Of a stretch of DNA of 7,860 nt, positions 1 to 5,326 are shown one piece after another. The DNA is from Candidatus Avelusimicrobium alvi (GTDB lineage Bacteria > Elusimicrobiota > Elusimicrobia > Elusimicrobiales > Elusimicrobiaceae): contig DCTQ01000098.1 in assembly GCA_002329395.1 (NCBI GenBank), forward strand, positions 1 to 7,860, given 5' to 3'. A program made the translations under genes and the position numbers. Numbering within the stretch: position 1 is the first letter of the stretch; every line of letters begins with the position of its first letter. The notes below the pieces were generated by a model, which made no database searches, was not told where the DNA came from, and saw nothing but the letters and a program-made list of their open reading frames with translations.

Positions 1-1
1 T

Positions 2-982
2 GCCTTAATGGCGCGAGCGGACTATCAGAGCGGTGCGGAATGTGCAGGGGAACCGGAAGAGAAACAATGTACGGGATCTTCTACGCAGTCGTGCGGGTGT
101 CAAGGTAAAGGAACACAAACGCGTACGTGCGATACGTCCACGGGGACGTGGAGTAGCTGGAGCGCGTGCAGTATCAGCGATGCGTGTGAATGCACGGGGA
201 CGAAGCCGGAAGAAAGCCAGACGTGCAACAACTGCGGCACACAGACGCGCAGTGTAACGTGCAATACGTCTACGGGAGAATGGAGCACGGGTGCGTGGGG
301 CGAATGCAGCAAGACGGAAGCGGAGTGTGCGATAGTGCAGACCTGCTTCAACGGCGCAACCCGGGGCAGCCAAACGTGTAATATATGCGGGACGCAGACC
401 ACGGAAAAATGTGTGGACGGAACCTGGATTACCGAGGCGGGGGAATGCAGTAAAACGTTTGCACAGTGTTTTTCTCTTTGCAGTGAGGGGGCCACGCGTC
501 AAATTGAGGAACAATACGATTGTGGCACGAGAAAAATTACGCAAGAATGTAAAAATGGAAAATGGGAGGCCACCTTCACCGGTGTAAAAACGTTAAAAGA
601 AGGCGCTGAATGCTGGACGGGTGATGCCCGCGACTGGGGCGGATATACCTGCACGGGGCCGACCCAATGTCTTCAGACGATGCAGCCTAGTCAGGATTTG
701 GTAGTTGATTCCAGGATTGACGATGGATTGGGCAGCGGCAGTTCTACCTCTAACCAGACTTGCAACAGCGGCCAGACATGTAAAAACTGCAAATGGGAAC
801 AGCGTCCTTGCGCTTCCAGCGGCTCCAGCGGCGGCGGCGGAGGAGGTGGCGGCGGCGGTTGCACTTCTTATATGATGCGCGCTGTCAACTTTGATGCGGG
901 TTCGCAATATACCTGGTGCAACGTTTCAGTAATGGACTGCGGCGGCGGTGACGTGACGTACGGAAACGTGAGCTGTATTTAA
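2..982 (+). CDS. Cysteine-rich repeat protein, 5'-partial, probably exported; function unknown
   Basis: I do not recognise a named family. The frame is open to the left edge, so the ATG at 8 is probably internal: no ribosome site can be seen and no signal peptide follows it. Counting from that Met, 324 residues contain 33 cysteines. Residues 10-201 form four degenerate units with the core C-x2-C-G-T-Q-T, then Cys, then G-x-W, then Cys (clearest at 29-54, 73-100 and 124-147; a fourth at 172-186 has fewer cysteines). The G-T-Q-T-R-T-C and W-S-S-W-S-A-C pattern resembles thrombospondin type 1 repeats. Residues 202-268 are non-repetitive, 275-284 are ten glycines, and 285-324 form a small tail with four cysteines. 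So many cysteines suggest a disulfide-stabilised envelope or surface protein. A pilin-like or signal-peptide N-terminus upstream is likely but outside the window. No membrane segment is visible. An adhesin role is only a guess. Confidence 0.75.
   Translation, partial: ALMARADYQSGAECAGEPEEKQCTGSSTQSCGCQGKGTQTRTCDTSTGTWSSWSACSISDACECTGTKPEESQTCNNCGTQTRSVTCNTSTGEWSTGAWGECSKTEAECAIVQTCFNGATRGSQTCNICGTQTTEKCVDGTWITEAGECSKTFAQCFSLCSEGATRQIEEQYDCGTRKITQECKNGKWEATFTGVKTLKEGAECWTGDARDWGGYTCTGPTQCLQTMQPSQDLVVDSRIDDGLGSGSSTSNQTCNSGQTCKNCKWEQRPCASSGSSGGGGGGGGGGCTSYMMRAVNFDAGSQYTWCNVSVMDCGGGDVTYGNVSCI
35..610 (+). repeat. Four degenerate Cys-rich coding repeats
   Basis: Within the Cys-rich gene, four units of about 47-50 codons begin near 35, 185, 326 and 467. 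The second cysteine of the C-x2-C-G core (or its equivalent) is spaced 45, 51 and 45 residues from one unit to the next. Bases 125-153 and 257-285 match at 23 of 29 positions, so the first two units are recognisable as copies at DNA level. The third is recognisable mainly as protein. The fourth has lost several cysteines and the Q of GTQT. This pattern fits intragenic duplication followed by divergence. Confidence 0.6.
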
Positions 983-1002
983 TAAAATTCTGTTCGTGTC
1001 AT

Positions 1003-1035
1003 TCCTCCCCCGGATTGTTGCGGGGGAGGATTTTT
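1003..1035 (+). terminator. Intrinsic terminator after the Cys-rich gene
   Basis: A perfect 10-bp stem (TCCTCCCCCG at 1003-1012 with CGGGGGAGGA at 1021-1030) encloses an 8-base loop and is followed directly by five Ts. It lies 20 bases after the stop codon and should end transcription of the Cys-rich gene. Confidence 0.9.
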
Positions 1036-1132
1036 GGATATATCGGGCGGCGGCGTTTTACTTGTCTGGCTTTAGCGGGTTTTTCGGCGGCGGTACGCGG
1101 CCGTTTTTTTAAACCGCCGGTTTGACAGTAAA

Positions 1133-1161
1133 AAGGAGGGACTTTTATGGAGTCCCTCCTT
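1133..1161. terminator. Perfect 11-bp hairpin; terminator-like, and hides a Shine-Dalgarno sequence
   Basis: AAGGAGGGACT (1133-1143) pairs perfectly with AGTCCCTCCTT (1151-1161) around a 7-base loop. On the - strand it is followed by a T-run and looks like an intrinsic terminator, but no - strand gene leads into it. On the + strand the following tract (CTTACT) is a poor T-tract. The 5' arm contains a perfect ribosome binding sequence (AAGGAGG) 7 bases before an ATG at 1147, so this could instead be a translational control hairpin or simply a backup terminator. Confidence 0.4.
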
Positions 1162-1210
1162 CTTACTAATCCGATTTCCGCCTTGACAAGCGGGGTTTTG
1201 TCTGGTAGCC

Positions 1211-1238
1211 TTTGATTATAGTATACTTAAAGTATAAT
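1211..1238 (+). promoter_or_regulatory. Candidate promoter for thioredoxin
   Basis: A perfect TATAAT lies at 1233-1238, with TTTGAT (1211-1216) 16 bases upstream as a weak -35 element. This would start transcription around 1245, about 25 bases before the trx ATG. Exact TTGACA sequences also occur at 1122 and 1183, but neither has a convincing -10 at the usual distance. The thioredoxin gene follows a terminator, so it needs a promoter in this gap. The exact elements are a judgement from sequence alone. Confidence 0.45.
1222..1236. promoter_or_regulatory. Inverted repeat over the putative -10 box
   Basis: TATACTT (1222-1228) and AAGTATA (1230-1236) form a perfect 7-bp inverted repeat with a single central base, covering most of the proposed -10 element. 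It could be an operator for a dimeric regulator. AT-rich promoter DNA produces such palindromes by chance, so confidence is low. Confidence 0.25.
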
Positions 1239-1270
1239 TCCATACAGTAACAAACTGAAGGGGGAGACGT

Positions 1271-1591
1271 ATGAGCGAAGTGATTTTGACGGATGCTAAT
1301 TTTGAAGAAGAAGTGTTGAAACATAAAGGCCCGGTGATGGTGGATTTTTGGGCGACCTGGTGCGGCCCGTGCCGTATGTTGGGCCCCGTGGTGGAAGAAC
1401 TGGCCAAAGAATACGCCGGCAAAGTGAAAGTGTGCAAATTAAACACCGACGACGGCGCCGATACCAGCTCCAAATACCGCATCACCTCCATTCCCACTAT
1501 TATTTTCTTTAAGGACGGCGAAGTCGCCGGACAGACGGTGGGATTGCAATCCAAGGCGGCTTTGCAGGAAAAACTTAACGCCTTGCTGTAA
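1271..1591 (+). CDS. trxA: Thioredoxin
   Basis: Cytoplasmic thiol-disulfide reductant: reduced by thioredoxin reductase, it in turn reduces disulfides in ribonucleotide reductase, peroxiredoxins and other partners. The 106-residue length is normal for the family. Visible hallmarks are D25-F-W-A-T-W, the active site W-C-G-P-C at 30-34 (C31, C34), the cis-proline loop S-I-P-T with P75, and the F-F-K-D-G segment at 79-83 leading to the final helix. An extra cysteine lies at 55. There is no signal peptide. The ATG is preceded by the purine-rich AAGGGGGAG at 1258-1266, which supports this start. It is first in a co-directional cluster and is followed 9 bases later by an exported thioredoxin-fold protein. 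Paralogues may exist elsewhere, so the trxA symbol marks the family rather than proven orthology. Confidence 0.95.
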   Translation: MSEVILTDANFEEEVLKHKGPVMVDFWATWCGPCRMLGPVVEELAKEYAGKVKVCKLNTDDGADTSSKYRITSIPTIIFFKDGEVAGQTVGLQSKAALQEKLNALL

Positions 1592-1600
1592 GGTGTGTTT

Positions 1601-2092
1601 ATGAAAAAAATATTTATATGGAGTTTTGCACTTGCCCTGCTGGCGGGCGGTGTGTTTTCGCTGGCGGCGCAAGATTGCACCGGCGGCGTGTGCACCGTTG
1701 CCGGCGATAAAACCGTTTCGGGCGGGGATTCTTCCTCCCTCCCGGTTTTAACCAGCCAGTCCTATGCGTCCATGAAAAAGGACCAGGTGTTTGTTGTTAT
1801 GTTTTCGGCGGCGTATTGCCGCCCGTGCCGCGAGGCCAAACAGCAGATGTTCCCCGAGCTGATGAACAAATACGCCAAGTACGGCAACGTGCACTTTTTC
1901 ACGCTGGATGTGGAGAAAGACGTAGCCGGCCCCGGCGGCGTGTTTTTAAAAGACGCCTGGGCGGTTTCCGCACTGCCGACGTTTGTCGTGGTGTATAACG
2001 ATTCCGTTATGCTGTCCCTCAGAGGGTATTCGGCCGATTCCAGAGCCGCGACCCAGCAGGCCATTGAAAATAAAATTAACGCTTTAAGATAG
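1601..2092 (+). CDS. Exported thioredoxin-like protein (CRPC active site)
   Basis: A 163-residue protein with a signal peptide: M-K-K, a hydrophobic stretch at about 4-22, then A-A-Q-D-C with likely type I cleavage around residues 23-24. There is no lipobox, so it is probably not a lipoprotein. A thioredoxin-fold domain runs from about 50 to 163: F-S-A-A-Y-C-R-P-C with active cysteines C73 and C76, and a cis-proline in A-L-P-T at P126. Two further cysteines, C26 and C31 (C-x4-C), sit just after the predicted cleavage site and could form a second redox or structural disulfide. It probably acts as a periplasmic or envelope thiol-disulfide oxidoreductase; substrate and direction (oxidase, reductase or isomerase) cannot be read. 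I chose the ATG at 1601, with AAGG at 1590-1593 upstream, over an in-frame GTG at 1595, because it gives the normal M-K-K signal start. It is probably co-transcribed with trxA. Confidence 0.85.
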   Translation: MKKIFIWSFALALLAGGVFSLAAQDCTGGVCTVAGDKTVSGGDSSSLPVLTSQSYASMKKDQVFVVMFSAAYCRPCREAKQQMFPELMNKYAKYGNVHFFTLDVEKDVAGPGGVFLKDAWAVSALPTFVVVYNDSVMLSLRGYSADSRAATQQAIENKINALR

Positions 2093-2099
2093 CCGTTTC

Positions 2100-2126
2100 C
2101 TCCCGCTCCCTTTCCGGGAGCGGGAG
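2100..2126 (+). other. Strong hairpin without T-tract, upstream of polA
   Basis: CTCCCGCTCCC (2100-2110) pairs perfectly with GGGAGCGGGAG (2116-2126) around the loop TTTCC. The following sequence (AGATTATCC) lacks a T-run, so this is not a standard intrinsic terminator. It may protect the 3' end of the upstream message, attenuate transcription into polA, or shape the polA start region, which lacks a visible Shine-Dalgarno sequence. Confidence 0.5.
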
Positions 2127-2153
2127 AGATTATCCGTCCCGCCCGCTGCCCGT

Positions 2154-4730
2154 ATGAAAAATTTTTCACCCCAGCTGTTTTTAATTGACGCCCACGGCTT
2201 CCTGCACCGCAACTATCACGCGCTGCCGAAACTGACGACCTCGTCCGGCCAGGAAGTGGGGGCGCTGTACGGTTTTTTAAGATGGCTGATTAAAATGCTG
2301 CGCGAGCAAAACCCCGCTTACGTGGCGGTGTGTTTTGATTCTCCCGGCGGCTGCGCGCGGCGCAAGGCGCTGCTGCCCACGTATAAAGCCAACCGCAAAA
2401 AACCGGATGACGCGCTGGTCAGCCAGTTAAATTTGGCGCGCGGGCTGGTGCACGAACTGGGGCTTGCGGTGGTGGCGCAAAGCGGCATTGAAGCCGACGA
2501 TTTAATGGCTTTCTTAGCCATCGGCGCGGCCAAGGAGCAGGTGCCCAGCGTGCTGGTTACGTCGGATAAAGACGTGTACCAGTTTCTAAACGATTTTATT
2601 CATATTTGGCCCGCCGGCGGCAAGGACGGCTTTAAAGGGCCGGAAGCCGCCAAGGAAAAGTTCGGCGTGGATGTGCCGTTCCTGCCGGATTATTTTTCCA
2701 TTGTGGGCGACGCGTCGGACAATATCCCCGGCATTATGGGCGTAGGCCCCAAAAGCGCGGTGGATTTAATCAACAAATTCGGCCACCTGGAAGACATCAT
2801 CCGCGCCGCGCAGAACGACAACCCCGATTTAAAACCCGCACTGGCCAAAAAAATTCTGACCCACGAAGGCGAAGCCCTGCTCTCCAAGCAGCTCGTGGTG
2901 CTGGACCCGGATTTGAATATCCCTTTTCACTTAAACGATTACCGCGTGCGCACGCCGGATAAAGAAAAACTCGGCGCGCTGTTTGAACGGTACGAATTTA
3001 AAAACCTGTTGGATTTTCTGCAGGCGCCGCGTCCTTCCGTGCCGGTGATTTTGTCTTCGGTCCAAACGGAACTGCCGGTGGCGGACGTGTTAAAACGCGC
3101 GGAAGCCGGCGGAAAAATTTTCATACACGCGCAGGACGAACTGGCGGTGCTGGGCTTAAATGAAACCGAAGCCGCCGTGGTGCCTGTGGCGGAGCTCCGG
3201 CCGTGGGAACTGGACGCGCTTAAAAAACTGGTGGAAAACGACGCGGTGGAAAAAATCGGCTACGATTTAAAACTGACGCTTCGCGAGCTGGACATTAACG
3301 TGCGCGGGCAGTTTATTACGTGTTTTGACGGTCGCCTGGCGCGCTACCTGCTGGACCCGTCGGGTGATTTGAGTTTTTCGGGCGCGTGCTCGGAGTATTT
3401 TTCGGCCACCGTCAGCGAAGAGGATTCCCGCGCGCTGATGGCGGAGTACAACCGTTTTATCTGGAAAATGAAAGACCTGCTGACGCAAAAACTCAAAGAG
3501 AGCGGCCAGTACGATTTGTACCGCACGCTGGAGCTGCCGCTGATGATGGTGCTGTCGGATATGGAATTTGCGGGCTTTCGGGTGGACCCGGGCTGGCTGG
3601 AAAGTTTCAAGGCGCTCTTGGAGCAGGAAATCGCCCGTTTGCAAAAAGATATTGACGCCCGCGCGGGCTACGCCGTCAACATCAACTCCACCAAACAGCT
3701 CGGCACCCTTTTGTTTGAAGAAATGAAAATTCCGCCCGTCAAAAAAACCAAAACCGGTTATTCCACGGACGAAGAAGTGCTGGAGCAAATCGCACAGACG
3801 CATCCCGTCGCGCGCGCCATTTTGGAATATCGCTCCAACAATAAATTAAAATCCGCCTATGTGGACAATCTGCTTTTAATGGCCGACGAGGACGACAAAG
3901 TCCACTCGTACCTGGACCAGACCGGCACCGTTACGGGCCGTCTCTCCAGCTCCAGCCCGAACCTGCAGAACATTCCCGTCCGCACCGAAAAAGGCCGCCT
4001 GCTGCGCAAAGCTTTCTGCGCGGCGCCGGGTAATGTGCTTTTAAGCGTGGACTATTCGCAGATTGATTTGCGCGTGCTTGCGCACGAAAGCCAGGACCCG
4101 GTGCTCGTCCAGTCGTTTTTAGACGGGGGGGACATCCACACGCAGACCGCCGCGCAGATTTTCGGCGTGATGCCGCTGATGGTAAGCGAGCAAATGCGCT
4201 CTAGTGCAAAAGCAATTAATTTTGGTATCATTTATGGGCAGGGCCCGATGGGGCTCTCCCAGTCGCTTGGCATTTCCATGCGTGAAGCAAAAGAATATAT
4301 CGACAATTATTTCAAAAATTACCGCGTCGTGCGCGAGTGGATTGATAAAAATATTGCCGCCGCCCGCCAAAACGGATATGTAAAAACGATGCTGGGGCAT
4401 GTGCGCTATCTGCCGGAATTTAATATGGGTGTAGGTTCCATGTCTTCTTTTGCCCAGCGTGCGGCCATCAACACCATCGTGCAGGGCGGTTCGGCCGATA
4501 TCATCAAAAAAGCGATGATTGACGTATTTGAGGCCTACCGCGGCACCGCCGTACAAATGACGATGCAGGTGCACGACGAACTGATTTTTGAGCTTCCGCA
4601 GGACCGTTTGGGCGAAACGGCCGCCCGCATTAAAGAACTGATGCAGAACGCCGTGCGCCTGCGGGTGCCGCTTTTGGCCAGTGCCAAAGCCGGCAAGAAC
4701 TGGTATGAGCTGGAAAAACTGCCTTTATGA
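2154..4730 (+). CDS. polA: DNA polymerase I (proofreading domain degenerate)
   Basis: Family A polymerase of 858 residues, for Okazaki primer removal and repair synthesis. The 5'-nuclease (about 1-290) is intact: D12, D62, E113/D115/D116 in G-I-E-A-D-D, D138 and D140 in S-D-K-D, D186 and D189, and the helix-hairpin-helix G-V-G-P-K-S-A at 196-202. The middle domain (about 300-450) keeps the 3'-5' exonuclease position but by eye lacks its carboxylates: positions matching E. coli D355, E357, D424 and D501 read H325, Q327, T375 and about M439. The polymerase domain (about 450-858) has T-G-R-L-S-S at 594-599, motif A with D633, motif B with R682, K686, F690 and Y694, and motif C Q-V-H-D-E at 805-809 (catalytic D808). 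Residue 638, the usual steric-gate Glu, is Asp. No Shine-Dalgarno sequence is visible before the ATG, but the N-terminus aligns well with the family, so the start is probably right. It overlaps coaE by 4 bases. Confidence 0.97.
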   Translation: MKNFSPQLFLIDAHGFLHRNYHALPKLTTSSGQEVGALYGFLRWLIKMLREQNPAYVAVCFDSPGGCARRKALLPTYKANRKKPDDALVSQLNLARGLVHELGLAVVAQSGIEADDLMAFLAIGAAKEQVPSVLVTSDKDVYQFLNDFIHIWPAGGKDGFKGPEAAKEKFGVDVPFLPDYFSIVGDASDNIPGIMGVGPKSAVDLINKFGHLEDIIRAAQNDNPDLKPALAKKILTHEGEALLSKQLVVLDPDLNIPFHLNDYRVRTPDKEKLGALFERYEFKNLLDFLQAPRPSVPVILSSVQTELPVADVLKRAEAGGKIFIHAQDELAVLGLNETEAAVVPVAELRPWELDALKKLVENDAVEKIGYDLKLTLRELDINVRGQFITCFDGRLARYLLDPSGDLSFSGACSEYFSATVSEEDSRALMAEYNRFIWKMKDLLTQKLKESGQYDLYRTLELPLMMVLSDMEFAGFRVDPGWLESFKALLEQEIARLQKDIDARAGYAVNINSTKQLGTLLFEEMKIPPVKKTKTGYSTDEEVLEQIAQTHPVARAILEYRSNNKLKSAYVDNLLLMADEDDKVHSYLDQTGTVTGRLSSSSPNLQNIPVRTEKGRLLRKAFCAAPGNVLLSVDYSQIDLRVLAHESQDPVLVQSFLDGGDIHTQTAAQIFGVMPLMVSEQMRSSAKAINFGIIYGQGPMGLSQSLGISMREAKEYIDNYFKNYRVVREWIDKNIAAARQNGYVKTMLGHVRYLPEFNMGVGSMSSFAQRAAINTIVQGGSADIIKKAMIDVFEAYRGTAVQMTMQVHDELIFELPQDRLGETAARIKELMQNAVRLRVPLLASAKAGKNWYELEKLPL

Positions 4731-5317
4731 TTCTACGCGCTAAAGATAAGCTTGTGGTGGGTCTTACCGGAAGTATTTTAAGCGGCAAGAGTACGGCGCT
4801 GTCGTATTTTGCCAGGTACGGAGCCGGAACGGTATCCGCCGATGAACTGGTGCGGGAACTGTACCAAACCCCGGCCGTGCGCAAAAAACTGCTGGCGTGG
4901 TTCGGTTCCGCCGAACCGGCCGAAGTGGCCCGGCGTGTGTTTGCTGACGAAGAAGGCCGCCGCAGGCTGGAAGCCTGCCTGCACCCCAAAGTGTTGGCCC
5001 TTGCGGCCAAACGGGTGAAAAGCTGTGCAAACACCGTAGTGGTGGTGGAAGTGCCTTTGCTGTTTGAAGCCGGGTGGGATAAATTGACAGATTTGAACGT
5101 CGTGGTGCTGGGGAACCGGCGCACGCTTGCAAAACGCCTCCGGGCCAGGGGTATTACCTGCGCCGAATACAAACGGCGTTTGGAAACACAGCTGCCGGAA
5201 AAAGAAAAAGCCCTCCGGGCCGACATTATCCTCGCCAACCGGGGAGACAAAACCGATTTGGGGTTAAAAGTAAAGCGCCTTTGCCGGGCGTTTGAATATA
5301 TTTACGGAGCCAAGTAA
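4727..5317 (+). CDS. coaE: Dephospho-CoA kinase
   Basis: Catalyses the last step of coenzyme A synthesis, phosphorylating the 3'-hydroxyl of dephospho-CoA with ATP in the cytoplasm. The 196-residue length matches the family. It shows the P-loop G15-S-I-L-S-G-K-S22 after V-G-L-T, L-E-A-C-L-H-P-K-V around 81-89, V-E-V-P-L-L-F-E-A-G-W-D in the middle, and the C-terminal R-x3-Q, E-K, A-D and A-N-R-G-D pattern expected for the lid and adenine-binding region. Two positions differ from the common pattern: the P-loop usually reads G-G-I-G-S-G-K-S but here has Leu at residue 18, and the usual D-A-D motif reads S-A-D at 37-39. The start codon overlaps the polA stop as ATGA, which implies translational coupling. 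rho follows closely. Confidence 0.93.
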   Translation: MILRAKDKLVVGLTGSILSGKSTALSYFARYGAGTVSADELVRELYQTPAVRKKLLAWFGSAEPAEVARRVFADEEGRRRLEACLHPKVLALAAKRVKSCANTVVVVEVPLLFEAGWDKLTDLNVVVLGNRRTLAKRLRARGITCAEYKRRLETQLPEKEKALRADIILANRGDKTDLGLKVKRLCRAFEYIYGAK

Positions 5318-5321
5318 GGAG
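5315..5321 (+). promoter_or_regulatory. Ribosome binding site for rho, overlapping the coaE stop
   Basis: TAAGGAG contains the coaE stop codon and lies 5 bases before the ATG at 5327. It fixes the long form of Rho as the translated product: the internal ATG at 5519, which would give a protein of the classic length, has no such site. It also suggests coaE and rho are translationally coupled. Confidence 0.75.
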
Positions 5322-5326
5322 TTACA

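Noticed and set aside
5..544. Long - strand open frame (179 codons) opposite the Cys-rich gene
   Set aside because: It is a shadow: the translated sequence is Arg/Ala/Leu/Phe-rich with no recognisable domain, and the + strand frame has clear repeats and a terminator after it.
35..610. CRISPR-like or other non-coding repeat array
   Set aside because: The repeats are degenerate, in frame and explained by protein-level conservation; there are no identical repeats with unique spacers.
1085..1123. GC-rich stretch with a seven-T run and a short AAACCG/CGGTTT inverted repeat, as another terminator
   Set aside because: The stem before the T-run is only about 4 bp, and the later inverted repeat follows rather than precedes the Ts.
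1122..1188. Two exact TTGACA boxes (1122-1127 and 1183-1188) as promoters
   Set aside because: Neither has a convincing -10 at 16-18 bases; the best partners match only three of six positions.
1595..1600. GTG start two codons upstream of the exported thioredoxin-like gene
   Set aside because: The ATG at 1601 has better spacing to AAGG and gives a normal M-K-K signal peptide.
4630..5250. - strand open frame of 206 codons opposite coaE
   Set aside because: Composition is Ser/Arg-rich with no domain, and the + strand is unmistakably CoaE.
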